A DNA stretch of 64,000 nucleotides from an uncultured Draconibacterium sp. (lineage in GTDB: Bacteria; Bacteroidota; Bacteroidia; Bacteroidales; Prolixibacteraceae): positions 1,240,001-1,304,000 of the forward strand of contig NZ_OY771649.1 in NCBI RefSeq assembly GCF_963674925.1, given 5' to 3'. The notes under the pieces are model-generated. The model searched no databases. It worked only from the letters and a program-made list of their open reading frames with translations, and was not told where the DNA came from. Of the stretch, positions 18,380 to 28,200 are shown one piece after another; positions within the stretch are counted from its first letter, which is position 1; every line of letters begins with the position of its first letter. The translations under genes were made by a program, and so were the position numbers.

Positions 18380-18736
18380 GTGAATATTGTAAGCCAGTCG
18401 GCCTGCTCAACTTGTCACGCACAGGGCGCCTGTTCGGTTTCCGATTTCCAGGACAAGGAAATTGAGGTTACCGAATATAAAGGCAACTACAAAATTGGCG
18501 ACGAGGTTACCATTCTTTTTAAACAATCAAAAGGTTTTACCGCACTTATCTGGGGTTATGTAGTTCCGTTTTTTGTTGTATTGGGCACCTTAATTATCGC
18601 TCTCGAAGTTACCGGCGACGAGCTAAAATCGGGACTTCTCTCCTTATTCGTACTTGTACCATACTATATAACATTATATTTTTTTAGGCATTTATTAAAA
18701 AAAGTATTGAAATTCGAACTCGAAGAAACCAATTAA
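18380..18736 (+). CDS. rseC: RseC/SoxR-reducing-system family protein
   Basis: An RseC-family membrane protein of at least 118 residues. The cysteine cluster CSTCHAQGACS near the N-terminus and two membrane helices (about 53-77 and 83-105) are diagnostic. It lies 3 bases before rnfB; in many bacteria rseC sits with rnf genes and is thought to serve electron transfer to or repair of Fe-S/flavin factors. The coordinate given uses the only standard start codon, a GTG at 18380. The open frame, with a family-like sequence HKGFVKAIKDTSLTV, continues back to 18287, so the real start is probably upstream at a non-standard codon. Confidence 0.85.
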   Translation: MNIVSQSACSTCHAQGACSVSDFQDKEIEVTEYKGNYKIGDEVTILFKQSKGFTALIWGYVVPFFVVLGTLIIALEVTGDELKSGLLSLFVLVPYYITLYFFRHLLKKVLKFELEETN

Positions 18737-18739
18737 AAC

Positions 18740-19606
18740 ATGAGTATCACGGTTGTATATACAATTGTCACGCTAGGAGTTATCGGCGCATCAGCAGCGG
18801 TAATCCTATATTTTGTGGCACAGAAATTCAAAGTAATTGAAGATCCGCGAATCGACGATGTTGATGAAGCATTGCCGGGAGCTAACTGCGGAGGGTGTGG
18901 ATATGCTGGCTGTAGAGCTTTTGCCGAAGCCTGTGTAAAAGCGAGTACATTGGGCGATTTAAACTGCCCGGTTGGCGGAAACGAAACCATGAACAATGTG
19001 GCTTCTATCCTGGGGCTTGAAGCCGTTAAAAAAGATCCGCGTGTGGCTTACATTCGTTGTAACGGCACCTGCGATCATCGTCCGAAGACCAGTAGTTTCG
19101 ATGGGGCAACTACCTGCGCCATTGCATCATCGGTTTACAGTGGCGAATCCGATTGCCAGTTTGGATGCCTGGGTTATGGCGACTGTTACGATGCCTGCGA
19201 TTTTGATGCTATTGTAATGCATCCCGAAACCGGAATTCCACAAATTATCGACGATAAATGTGTGGCCTGCGGAGCCTGCGTTGATGCTTGCCCGAAAGAC
19301 TTGATTGAGTTGCGCAAAAAGATGCCGAAAAACCGGAAGGTGGTGGTATCGTGCCGCAACCAGGATAAAGGTGGCGTAGCACGTAAAGCTTGTAGCGTTG
19401 CGTGTATCGGTTGTAGCAAGTGTTTCAAAGAATGTCCGTTTGACGCCATTACCATGGAAAACAACCTGGCATACATTGATTCCGACAAGTGTAAACTGTG
19501 CCGCAAATGTGTGGCCGTTTGCCCAACAGGTGCTATCATCGAAGAGAACTTTCCTCCACGGAAAGTTAAGCCAGAAGAAAAAAAAGAGTGTGAACCAGCA
19601 AAATAA
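18740..19606 (+). CDS. rnfB: Rnf complex subunit B (ferredoxin-type)
   Basis: A 288-residue subunit of the ion-translocating ferredoxin:NAD+ oxidoreductase. An N-terminal membrane helix (about 4-28) is followed by the 4Fe-4S domain GANCGGCGYAGC (about 48-59). Several ferredoxin-like CxxCxxCxxxC sets follow (CVACGACVDAC, CIGCSKCFKEC, CKLCRKCVAVC). RnfB is the presumed entry point for electrons from reduced ferredoxin, here plausibly supplied by NifJ and Kor. It is the first core rnf gene, with rnfC 6 bases on. Confidence 0.97.
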   Translation: MSITVVYTIVTLGVIGASAAVILYFVAQKFKVIEDPRIDDVDEALPGANCGGCGYAGCRAFAEACVKASTLGDLNCPVGGNETMNNVASILGLEAVKKDPRVAYIRCNGTCDHRPKTSSFDGATTCAIASSVYSGESDCQFGCLGYGDCYDACDFDAIVMHPETGIPQIIDDKCVACGACVDACPKDLIELRKKMPKNRKVVVSCRNQDKGGVARKACSVACIGCSKCFKECPFDAITMENNLAYIDSDKCKLCRKCVAVCPTGAIIEENFPPRKVKPEEKKECEPAK

Positions 19607-19612
19607 ATCAGG

Positions 19613-20944
19613 ATGTTAAAAACGTTCAAAATTGGCGGAGTACATCCTCCCGAAAATAAATTATCGAAAGATAAAAAGATTGAGGTCCTGCCACTTCCAA
19701 AAACAGTGTTTATTCCGGTAGCTCAGCACATTGGTGCGCCCGCTACTCCGGTAGTAAAAAAAGGCGACGAGGTGAAAGTAGGACAGGTAATTGCACAAAG
19801 CAGCAGTTTTGTTTCTACAAATATCCATTCATCGGTATCAGGAAAAGTTACCAAGGTTGACTTCTCAGCCGACAGTTCGGGTTATCCCAAACAAGGTATT
19901 TTTATCGCTGTTGAAGGTGATGAATGGGTAGAAGGTATTGACCGCTCGGAAGATTTGGTAAAAGAAATTACCGTTGACGGACCTGAAATCGTGAAAAAGA
20001 TTCAGGAAGCCGGAATCGTAGGTTTGGGTGGTGCAACCTTCCCTACCCACGTAAAACTGGTACCGCCAAAAGGAATGAAAGCCGAAGTGCTGTTGATTAA
20101 CGGTGTGGAATGCGAACCTTACCTCACATCTGACCATCGTTTGATGCTGGAGAAAGCCGACGAAATTATGGTAGGAATCCAGTTGCTGATGAAAGCAATG
20201 GGCGTTGACAAAGCGGTTATCGGTATTGAAAACAACAAGCCCGATGCAATTAAACTGCTGAATGAAAAATGTTCGGCCTATAACGGAGTGAGCGTTCAGT
20301 CCCTTAAAGTTCAATATCCTCAGGGAGGTGAAAAACAACTCATCAATGCCGTAACGGGAAAAGAAGTTCCTTCGGGAGCTCTGCCTATTGCAGTTGGTGC
20401 AGTGGTAAGTAATGTAGGTACTGCTTTTGCCGTATACGAAGCCATTCAGAAAAATAAACCATTGTTTGAACGCGTAGTTACCGTAACCGGAAAAGGTGTT
20501 GAAAAACCATCGAACTTTATGGTGCGCGTTGGAACTGCTACATCTGAATTAATTGAAGCTGCCGGCGGTCTTCCTGAAAATACAGGAAAAATTATTAGTG
20601 GTGGCCCGATGATGGGACGCGCCATTGCATCGCTCGATGTTCCGGTAACAAAAGGTACTTCAGGACTTCTTTTGATGAAAGAAGAAGAAAGTCAACGCGA
20701 AGAAATACAAGCCTGTATTCGCTGCTCGCGTTGTACGTCGGTTTGCCCGATGGGACTGGAACCTTACCTGCTGATGACTTTAGGTGAAAAACAAATTTTC
20801 GATCGTGCAGAAAACGAACGCATAATGGATTGTATTGAATGTGGCTCATGCAGTTACACCTGTCCGTCAAGCCGTCCGCTGCTCGATTACATCCGTTTTG
20901 GAAAAGGAAAAGTTGGAGCGATGATTCGTTCACGTAAAAAATAA
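19613..20944 (+). CDS. rnfC: Rnf complex subunit C (NADH-binding)
   Basis: A 443-residue peripheral subunit homologous to NuoF/NqrF-type NADH modules. GLGGATFPTHVK (about 137-148) and the GVECEPYLT segment belong to the nucleotide/FMN domain. Two 4Fe-4S motifs lie near the C-terminus, CIRCSRCTSVCPMG and CIECGSCSYTCPS. It would pass electrons between RnfB and NAD+ at the membrane surface. It has the compact length seen in Bacteroidota and Firmicutes, without the long repeat tail of some proteobacterial RnfC proteins. A dispersed repeat separates it from rnfD. Confidence 0.97.
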   Translation: MLKTFKIGGVHPPENKLSKDKKIEVLPLPKTVFIPVAQHIGAPATPVVKKGDEVKVGQVIAQSSSFVSTNIHSSVSGKVTKVDFSADSSGYPKQGIFIAVEGDEWVEGIDRSEDLVKEITVDGPEIVKKIQEAGIVGLGGATFPTHVKLVPPKGMKAEVLLINGVECEPYLTSDHRLMLEKADEIMVGIQLLMKAMGVDKAVIGIENNKPDAIKLLNEKCSAYNGVSVQSLKVQYPQGGEKQLINAVTGKEVPSGALPIAVGAVVSNVGTAFAVYEAIQKNKPLFERVVTVTGKGVEKPSNFMVRVGTATSELIEAAGGLPENTGKIISGGPMMGRAIASLDVPVTKGTSGLLLMKEEESQREEIQACIRCSRCTSVCPMGLEPYLLMTLGEKQIFDRAENERIMDCIECGSCSYTCPSSRPLLDYIRFGKGKVGAMIRSRKK

Positions 20945-20958
20945 AAATCAAACCATTT

Positions 20959-21036
20959 GTCATTCCGAAGAAGGAACGACTGAGGAATCTGTCTCAATTT
21001 TGGTAGAGATTTCTCCTCCTTCGTCGTCGAAATGAC
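20959..21036. repeat. Dispersed palindromic repeat, copy 1
   Basis: A 78-base imperfect palindrome beginning GTCATTCCGA and ending TCGAAATGAC. A related 76-base copy lies at 48213-48288. It occupies the only large gap inside the rnf operon, so the mRNA would carry a hairpin between rnfC and rnfD. Confidence 0.75.
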
Positions 21037-21066
21037 AAAAAGAAAAGAAAAACAAACAGCTGAGTA

Positions 21067-22044
21067 ATGAGTAAATTATTAACAGTTTCACCATCACCGC
21101 ACGTTCATTCGAGCGAATCAACCCAGAAGATAATGCTTCGGGTGGTATATGCGATGATTCCGGCCATGATCTGGGGTATTTATATGTTTGGCCTCGATGC
21201 CGTTCGGATTGGATTATTATCAGTTCTGTCCTGTCTGGCCGTCGAATTCCTCATTCAAAAATATATAATGAAGGCAAAACCAAGTATTACCGACGGATCG
21301 GCATTGATCACCGGTGTACTTTTGGCATTTAACGTTCCGGCAAGTCTTCCCTGGTGGATCATTATAATTGGTGCGGTTGCAGCCATGGGAGTCGGCAAGC
21401 TTTCGTTTGGTGGTTTAGGATCGAACGTGTTTAACCCGGCACTGGTAGGCAGGGTTTTCCTGCTGATCTCGTTCCCGGTGCAAATGACATCGTGGCCGGT
21501 AACACGAATGATGGAAGTTGATGCTGTTTCGGCAGCTACACCACTGGCAGTAATTAAAGAAGGTATTAAAAACGGTATCCCGGTTTCGCAACTTCAGGGG
21601 CTACCTAATTTATCCGATATGGCCATTGGTTTCAACCACGGTTCAATGGGTGAAATATCAGCAATATTACTGATCATAGGCGGTCTTTACATGCTTTGGA
21701 AGAAAGTAATTACCTGGCAAACGCCGGTTTCGATTATACTTACCGTTTTGGTGGTTTCGGGTATTTTTTGGATGGTAAATCCGGAAATGTATGTCAACCC
21801 GGTTTACCACATTTTTACAGGAGGTTTAATGCTGGGAGCCATATTTATGGCAACCGATATGGTAACTTCTCCAATGACCGGAAAAGGACAATTGATCTAC
21901 GGTATTGGAATTGGGTTGATCACGATCTCCATTCGTATGTTTGGCGCTTATCCCGAAGGAATTTCGTTCGCAATTCTGATTATGAATGCGTTTGTGCCAC
22001 TGATCAACATGTATATTAAACCTAAACGATTTGGAGGACAGTAA
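21067..22044 (+). CDS. rnfD: Rnf complex subunit D (FMN-binding membrane subunit)
   Basis: A 325-residue integral membrane subunit with about nine or ten hydrophobic helices. S155-A-A-T158 within DAVSAATPLAV corresponds to the S(T)GAT flavinylation motif, so Thr158 is the predicted covalent FMN site. The TDGSALITGVLLAFNVP segment is typical of RnfD/NqrB. Its stop is one base before the rnfG start. It is part of the ion-translocating path of the complex. Confidence 0.96.
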   Translation: MSKLLTVSPSPHVHSSESTQKIMLRVVYAMIPAMIWGIYMFGLDAVRIGLLSVLSCLAVEFLIQKYIMKAKPSITDGSALITGVLLAFNVPASLPWWIIIIGAVAAMGVGKLSFGGLGSNVFNPALVGRVFLLISFPVQMTSWPVTRMMEVDAVSAATPLAVIKEGIKNGIPVSQLQGLPNLSDMAIGFNHGSMGEISAILLIIGGLYMLWKKVITWQTPVSIILTVLVVSGIFWMVNPEMYVNPVYHIFTGGLMLGAIFMATDMVTSPMTGKGQLIYGIGIGLITISIRMFGAYPEGISFAILIMNAFVPLINMYIKPKRFGGQ

Positions 22045-22045
22045 A

Positions 22046-22648
22046 ATGGCAAAACGAGAATCTAGTTTTATAAATATGGTGCTTACACTTGTTCTGGTAA
22101 CAGGTATTGCTGCGGCAGTTTTGGGTTTTGTATACGATTTTACAAAAGGCCCAATCGAGATAGCAAAATTAAAAGCACAAACCGAGGCAATTAAAACAGT
22201 ATTGCCCGAATTTGACGAGTTGGGAGAAACAATGGTATTAAGTCCTGGTGAAGGACAAGACTCGCTGGAATTTTTTCCGGCCTATAAAAATGGAGAACTG
22301 GTAGGAACAGCTATAAAAACCTATACAAAAAGCGGTTTTAGTGGATTCATTTCCATTATGGCCGGTATTGATAAAGACGGGAACTTTTCGGGTTACTCCG
22401 TTTTGGAACACGCCGAAACTCCCGGATTGGGATCGAAAATGTCGGTGTGGTTTAACAACCCTGAAAAACCCAATCAGTATGTAATCGGGAAAAACCCTGA
22501 AACGACCAATTTTACCGTGTCGAAAGATGGTGGGGACATTGACGCGATTACTGCCTCTACAATTAGCTCACGCGCTTTTCTTGATGCATTAAGAAGAGCA
22601 TACAGTACTTACGAAAACAATAAAACCACCGGAGATTCCGGACAATAA
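22046..22648 (+). CDS. rnfG: Rnf complex subunit G (covalent-FMN subunit)
   Basis: A 200-residue subunit with one N-terminal membrane helix (about 10-29) and a periplasmic FMN domain. DAITASTISSRAF (167-179) aligns with the TGAT-type flavinylation site; Thr172 is the predicted attachment residue, with Ala-Ser replacing the usual Gly-Ala. The ATG at 22046 is chosen because GGAGG lies just upstream inside the rnfD end, whereas an in-frame TTG at 22031 has no such signal. RnfG relays electrons to RnfD. Confidence 0.95.
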   Translation: MAKRESSFINMVLTLVLVTGIAAAVLGFVYDFTKGPIEIAKLKAQTEAIKTVLPEFDELGETMVLSPGEGQDSLEFFPAYKNGELVGTAIKTYTKSGFSGFISIMAGIDKDGNFSGYSVLEHAETPGLGSKMSVWFNNPEKPNQYVIGKNPETTNFTVSKDGGDIDAITASTISSRAFLDALRRAYSTYENNKTTGDSGQ

Positions 22649-22657
22649 TTTCGTGTT

Positions 22658-23242
22658 ATGAATCAGTGGAAAAATTTTACAAAAGGTTTTATAAAGGAAA
22701 ATCCGGTATTTGTTCTGGTACTCGGAATGTGCCCTACTCTTGGGGTAACATCATCGGCCATTAACGGGCTTGGTATGGGTTTGGCCACAACCTTTGTTTT
22801 AATGATGTCGAACATCGTTATCTCGTTGGTAAAGAATGCCATTCCTGAGAAAGTCAGAATTCCGAGTTTTATTGTAATTATTGCGGCATTTGTTACGGTA
22901 GTACAATTGTTGATGCAGGCTTTTGTTCCTGCATTGTACAAAAGCCTCGGGCTGTTTATTCCGTTAATCGTGGTAAACTGTATTGTATTAGGCCGTGCCG
23001 AAGCTTTCGCCTCAAAAAACAATGTTGGCTCTTCAGCCATCGACGGAATAGGTATTGGTTTAGGATTTACTTTCGCCCTGGTTTTACTTGGAAGTATCAG
23101 AGAAATTCTTGGAAGCGGTAAATTATTCAACATTACCATTTACCCCGAGAACTACGTAACCCTTGTATTTGTGCTGGCACCCGGAGCATTTATTGTTTTG
23201 GGATACCTGATTGCATTAATCAACCGAATGAAAAAGAATTAG
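22658..23242 (+). CDS. rnfE: Rnf complex subunit E
   Basis: A 194-residue membrane subunit with six predicted helices, homologous to RnfA and NqrD. The NPVFVLVLGMCPTLGVTSSA segment near the N-terminus carries the conserved Cys of this family (CPTLGV), proposed with its RnfA counterpart to hold an Fe-S centre in the membrane. It is followed 11 bases later by rnfA behind a strong AGGAGG. Confidence 0.96.
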   Translation: MNQWKNFTKGFIKENPVFVLVLGMCPTLGVTSSAINGLGMGLATTFVLMMSNIVISLVKNAIPEKVRIPSFIVIIAAFVTVVQLLMQAFVPALYKSLGLFIPLIVVNCIVLGRAEAFASKNNVGSSAIDGIGIGLGFTFALVLLGSIREILGSGKLFNITIYPENYVTLVFVLAPGAFIVLGYLIALINRMKKN

Positions 23243-23253
23243 GAGGATAGATA

Positions 23254-23826
23254 ATGAACTATTTAGTAATTGTAATAGGCGCCATACTTGTAAACAACAT
23301 AGTTTTAATGCAGTTTTTGGGAATCTGCCCGTTTTTGGGTGTTTCCAAAAAAGTGTCGACCGGAATTGGTATGACCGGCGCCGTTGCCTTTGTAATGATT
23401 TTGGCAACAATTGTAACTTACCTGATACAAAACTATGTGTTGGAAAAATTCGGATTAGGATTTTTACAAACCATAGCCTTTATTTTAGTCATCGCATCGT
23501 TGGTGCAAATGGTGGAGATCATTCTGAAAAAAGTAAGTCCTCCACTCTACCAGGCATTGGGAATTTTCCTGCCGCTTATTACAACCAACTGTGCCATTTT
23601 GGGTGTTGCTATTCTTACCGTGCAAAACGAGTTCAACCTGCTTGAAGGCGTAATATTTTCAACCTCGCATGCCATTGGTTTTGGATTGGCACTGATCATC
23701 TTTGCAGGTATTCGCGAGCACCTCGATCTGCAGAATGTACCAAAAGGTTTAAAAGGTACTCCAATTGCGTTAATCGCAGCAGGAATTCTTGCAATGGCGT
23801 TTATGGGATTCTCTGGTTTAGTGTAA
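23254..23826 (+). CDS. rnfA: Rnf complex subunit A
   Basis: A 190-residue membrane protein with six helices. LMQFLGICPFLGVSKK near the N-terminus is the conserved RnfA/NqrE signature, including the Cys that pairs with the one in RnfE. AGGAGG at 23241-23246 gives one of the best ribosome-binding sites in the window. It is the last gene of the rnf cluster, order B-C-D-G-E-A as in other Bacteroidota. Confidence 0.96.
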   Translation: MNYLVIVIGAILVNNIVLMQFLGICPFLGVSKKVSTGIGMTGAVAFVMILATIVTYLIQNYVLEKFGLGFLQTIAFILVIASLVQMVEIILKKVSPPLYQALGIFLPLITTNCAILGVAILTVQNEFNLLEGVIFSTSHAIGFGLALIIFAGIREHLDLQNVPKGLKGTPIALIAAGILAMAFMGFSGLV

Positions 23827-23911
23827 GTTAGTTTAAGATTAACACAACATTAATGATTCATGATTTTTGTCATAGCGACAAAATAAACATGCAGACCTTA
23901 CACAAATTTAT

Positions 23912-23919
23912 TAAATTTG
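23912..23919 (+). promoter_or_regulatory. Possible -7 promoter element
   Basis: TAAATTTG matches TAnnTTTG and lies 54 bases before the TTG start of the ATPase gene, within the first non-coding stretch after rnfA. A -33 box is not convincing. Confidence 0.3.
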
Positions 23920-23973
23920 CTATGTACGGATTGCAAAATCCACACAACTCAATTTAATCTAAAATCGTAAACA

Positions 23974-25155
23974 TTGGAATTTTTTCAACAAGTACATAAG
24001 TCATTACTTCAGGGTTCAAAAGATACCATTCAGAGAGAGCTGATGAACAATATCGATTGGAACCAAAGGCTTATCTGTATCAAAGGATTCAGGAGTGTTG
24101 GAAAAACAACATTTTTGCTCGACTATATAAAAAAGTATCACCCCAACAGCAACGAAGTACTGTATCTTAATCTGAATAATTTTTATTTCACCAAACGTAA
24201 GATCAGTTCTTTTGCCGACGAATTTGCAAAACGCGGTGGAAAATTACTTTTGCTCGATCAGATACAAAAATACCCTGATTGGTCGGCCGATTTACGTAAA
24301 TGTCTGGATGAAATTCCTGACCTGAAGATCATTTTCACGTCGTCGCCGGTGTTGCGTATTACCGAAGATAATCCTGATTTGGAAGGAATAGCCAGCATTT
24401 ACCATCTCGAAGGACTGTCGTTTCGCGAATACCTGAATCATGAAACAGGAAGTAATTTTAAAACATACACTTTAGAGGAAATACTGAAAAACCATATCGA
24501 GATTGCTCAGAAAGTGGTTGACGAGATTAAACCGCTGGCATATTTCGACGATTATTTACGACACGGTTATTTCCCCTACTACATTCACGATCCGAATTTT
24601 TATATCGACAAGTTGTTAAAGAATATCAACCTGGCATTGGAGATCGATGTTCCGTACATCAACCAGATTGAATTTAAATACCTCCCAAAACTCAGAAAAC
24701 TGTTGCACATCATCGCTTCTGAAACGCCTTTTACGCCAAATGTTAGTAAATTAGCTACTTCGGTTGAAACGTCGCGTGCAACAATTATGAATTACCTGAA
24801 ATATCTGAAAAATGCCCGACTCATCAACCTGCTTTATGAAAACGGCGGAAGTGATGACGACCAGATGAAAAAGCCGGACAAAGTGTACATGCATAATACT
24901 AACCTGCTAAACGCTATTGCTCCGAATAATTACGATAAAGCCACGGTTCGACAAACGTTCTTTTATAACCAGGTAGGTTATGTCTGTCAGCTGGCAAAAT
25001 CGCCGGTTGCTGATTTTTGCGTCAACGGAAAATACAAGTTCAATGTTGGCGGACGAAAACTGAAACCCGAAAAAGGAATTTATGCCGCCGCTGATGTAAT
25101 TGAGGTTGGCCAGGGAAACAAAATTCCTTTATGGCTCTTTGGATTCCTTTACTAG
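23974..25155 (+). CDS. AAA-type ATPase with DUF4143-like C-terminal region
   Basis: A 393-residue protein. Walker A is GFRSVGKTT (about 38-46) and the Walker B-like strand is KLLLLDQIQ, with an arginine-containing sensor segment IIFTSSPVLR. A winged-helix region (about 250-290, TSVETSRATIMNYLKYL) and a C-terminal domain like DUF4143 follow. This architecture is widespread in Bacteroidota and its role is unknown; nuclease-like C-termini have been suggested for relatives. The TTG at 23974 is used because a stop codon lies two codons upstream and the conserved leader IDWNQRLICIKG begins soon after. It stands between rnf and nifJ; a functional link is not shown. Confidence 0.8.
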   Translation: MEFFQQVHKSLLQGSKDTIQRELMNNIDWNQRLICIKGFRSVGKTTFLLDYIKKYHPNSNEVLYLNLNNFYFTKRKISSFADEFAKRGGKLLLLDQIQKYPDWSADLRKCLDEIPDLKIIFTSSPVLRITEDNPDLEGIASIYHLEGLSFREYLNHETGSNFKTYTLEEILKNHIEIAQKVVDEIKPLAYFDDYLRHGYFPYYIHDPNFYIDKLLKNINLALEIDVPYINQIEFKYLPKLRKLLHIIASETPFTPNVSKLATSVETSRATIMNYLKYLKNARLINLLYENGGSDDDQMKKPDKVYMHNTNLLNAIAPNNYDKATVRQTFFYNQVGYVCQLAKSPVADFCVNGKYKFNVGGRKLKPEKGIYAAADVIEVGQGNKIPLWLFGFLY

Positions 25156-25207
25156 GATCAAGAATAGAATATCAATTTTAAACTAAATAAATTAAAGACG
25201 AATAAAG

Positions 25208-28200
25208 ATGGCAAAACAAAAAAAGATGGTAACATGTGACGGAAACTACGCCGCAGCGTATATGAGTTACATGTTCAGCGAAGTCGCCTGTATTTATCCG
25301 ATCACTCCGTCGTCAACCATGGCTGAGTACGTTGATGAATGGGCTGCTTTTGGAAAGAAAAATATGTTTGGTCGCCCAGTACGTTTGGCAGAAATGCAAA
25401 GTGAAGCCGGTGCTGCCGGTGCTGTTCACGGAGCGCTGCAATCGGGTGCCTTAACTTCTACTTACACTGCATCTCAGGGATTGTTGTTAATGATTCCTAA
25501 CATGTACAAAATTGCAGGTGAGTTATTACCAACAGTATTTCACGTAAGTGCCCGTGCCTTAGCCGGTCATGCATTGTCAATTTTTGGCGATCACAGCGAC
25601 GTTTACGCTGCCCGTCAAACAGGTTTTGCAATGTTGGCTTCAGGTTCAGTACAGGAAGAAATGGACCTTGCAGGTGTTGCACATTTGGCAACATTGAAAT
25701 CAAGAGTTCCTTTCCTGGCTTTCTTCGACGGATTCCGTACTTCACATGAAGTTCAGAAAATTGAAGCAATCGACATGGAAGACATGAGACCTCTGGTTGA
25801 CCAGGAAGCTATTCAGGAATTCCGCAATCGTGCGTTAAACCCTGAAAATCCTGTAACCCGTGGTACAGCTCAAAACCCTGATATTTTCTTCCAGGCAAAA
25901 GAATCAGCAAACAAATTCTATGATGCAGTTCCTGATATCGTGGCTGATTACATGGACCAGATTAGCGAATTGACAGGTAGAAAATACCGTCCTTTTACTT
26001 ATTATGGTGCACCTGATGCTGAAAACATCATTATTGCAATGGGTTCGGTTACCGAAACCATTAAAGAAACTATCGACTACTTAGCAGCTCAAGGCAAAAA
26101 AGTAGGTTTAATGTCGGTACACTTGTTCCGTCCATTCTCGGCAAAACACTTTGTTGAAGCATTACCTGATTCAGTAAAACGTATTGCTGTTCTGGACCGT
26201 GCTGCTGAACCGGGAGCAACAGGAGAGCCTTTATTCCTTGATATTCAGTCGCAATTCTACGGAAAAGAAAATGCACCTGTTATTGTTGGTGGCCGTTACG
26301 GTTTAGGATCAAAAGATACTACTCCTTCTCAAATTCTTTCAGTATACGAAAACCTTGAAATGAATGAGCCAAAAGGCAACTTCACTATCGGTATCGTTGA
26401 TGATGTGACTTTCAAATCACTTCCATTGAAAGAAGAAATCAACATGACTCCGGAAGGAACTTACCAGGCTAAATTTTACGGTTTGGGTTCTGACGGTACT
26501 GTTGGTGCTAACAAAAACTCGATTAAAATTATTGGTGACGCAACAGATAAATATTGTCAGGGTTACTTCCAGTACGATTCGAAAAAGTCGGGAGGTTTCA
26601 CTTGTTCACACTTACGTTTCGGGGATAAACCAATCCGATCAACTTACCTTGTTACCACTCCTGACTTTGTTGCTTGTCACGTTCCGGCATATGTAAATAT
26701 GTACGACGTGCTTAAAGGCCTGAAAAAAGGTGGTTCTTTCTTGCTGAACTCTATTAACGATGCGGAAGAAACCAAAAAACAGTTGCCTGACGCAATGAAG
26801 AAATATCTGGCCGAGAACGAAATCAATTTCTACATCATCAACGGTACAAAACTAGGTGAAGAGATTGGTTTGGGAACTCGTACCAACACCATCATGCAAT
26901 CGGCTTTCTTTAAGATCACAGAGGTGATTCCTTACGAAATGGCTGTTGAGCAAATGAAAGCTGCCATTGTAAAATCGTATGGTAAAAAAGGTGAGCACAT
27001 TGTAAACATGAACTACGCAGCGGTTGACGCCGGTGGTAAAAACGTAGTAAAAGTTGAAGTTCCTGCTGAATGGGCATCCATTGTTGTTGCTGAAGAAGCA
27101 GCTGCAGATGCTGACCGTCCGGAATACATTACTAAAGTGGTTGACGTAATCAACGCACAAAAAGGTGATGATCTTCCTGTTTCTACTTTTGCAGGTTCAG
27201 AAGATGGCCAGTTCCCACTTGGAACAGCAGCTTACGAAAAACGTGGTATCGCAGTAAACGTTCCTGAATGGCAGTCGGAAAACTGTATTCAGTGTAACCA
27301 GTGTGCTTACGTTTGTCCTCACGCAGCTATTCGCCCATTCCTGATGACAGAAGAAGAGGTTGAAGCAGCGCCTGCAGGAACCGAAACAAAAACTGCAACT
27401 CCTGCCAAAGTATTTGGCGGATTGAATTTCCGTATCCAGGTATCGCCACTCGACTGTACAGGTTGTGGAAACTGTGCCGATGTTTGTCCATCGAAAGTGA
27501 AGTCGCTTGTAATGAAGCCACTTGCAACTCAGCAGGCTGAAGTTGGTCGTTGGGATTTTATGGACAAAAAGGTTACTGTTAAAGAAACTGTTGTTGACAA
27601 AACAAAATCAGTTAAAAATTCACAGTTCGCTCAGCCATTATTCGAGTTCTCGGGAGCTTGTGCAGGTTGTGGTGAAACTCCATACATTAAACTGATCACT
27701 CAGCTTTACGGCGAGCGTATGATGGTTGCCAACGCTACAGGTTGTTCTTCAATCTATGGTGGTTCTGCTCCGTCAACTCCTTACTGTAAACACAAAGAGT
27801 CGGGTCATGGTCCTGCATGGGCTAACTCACTGTTCGAAGACAACGCCGAATACGGTTTTGGTTTTTCTGAAGGTGTTAACGCACAACGTAACCGCATTGC
27901 CGACATTATGACTACTGCCCTTTCAAATGGTGCTTCTGACGCTGAGAAAGAAGTATTTGGCGAATGGCTGGAGAATAAAGACAATGCCGAAGGTTCAGTT
28001 GTTGCTACAAATAAAGTACTTGATGTTATAAAAGACAGCGACAGCCAATATGCAAAAGACATCCTGTCGTTGAAACAATACCTGGTTAAGAAATCGATTT
28101 GGGTATTCGGTGGTGACGGATGGGCTTACGACATTGGTTACGGTGGTTTAGATCACGTAATGGCAAGCGGCGAAGATGTAAACGTATTGGTAATGGATAC

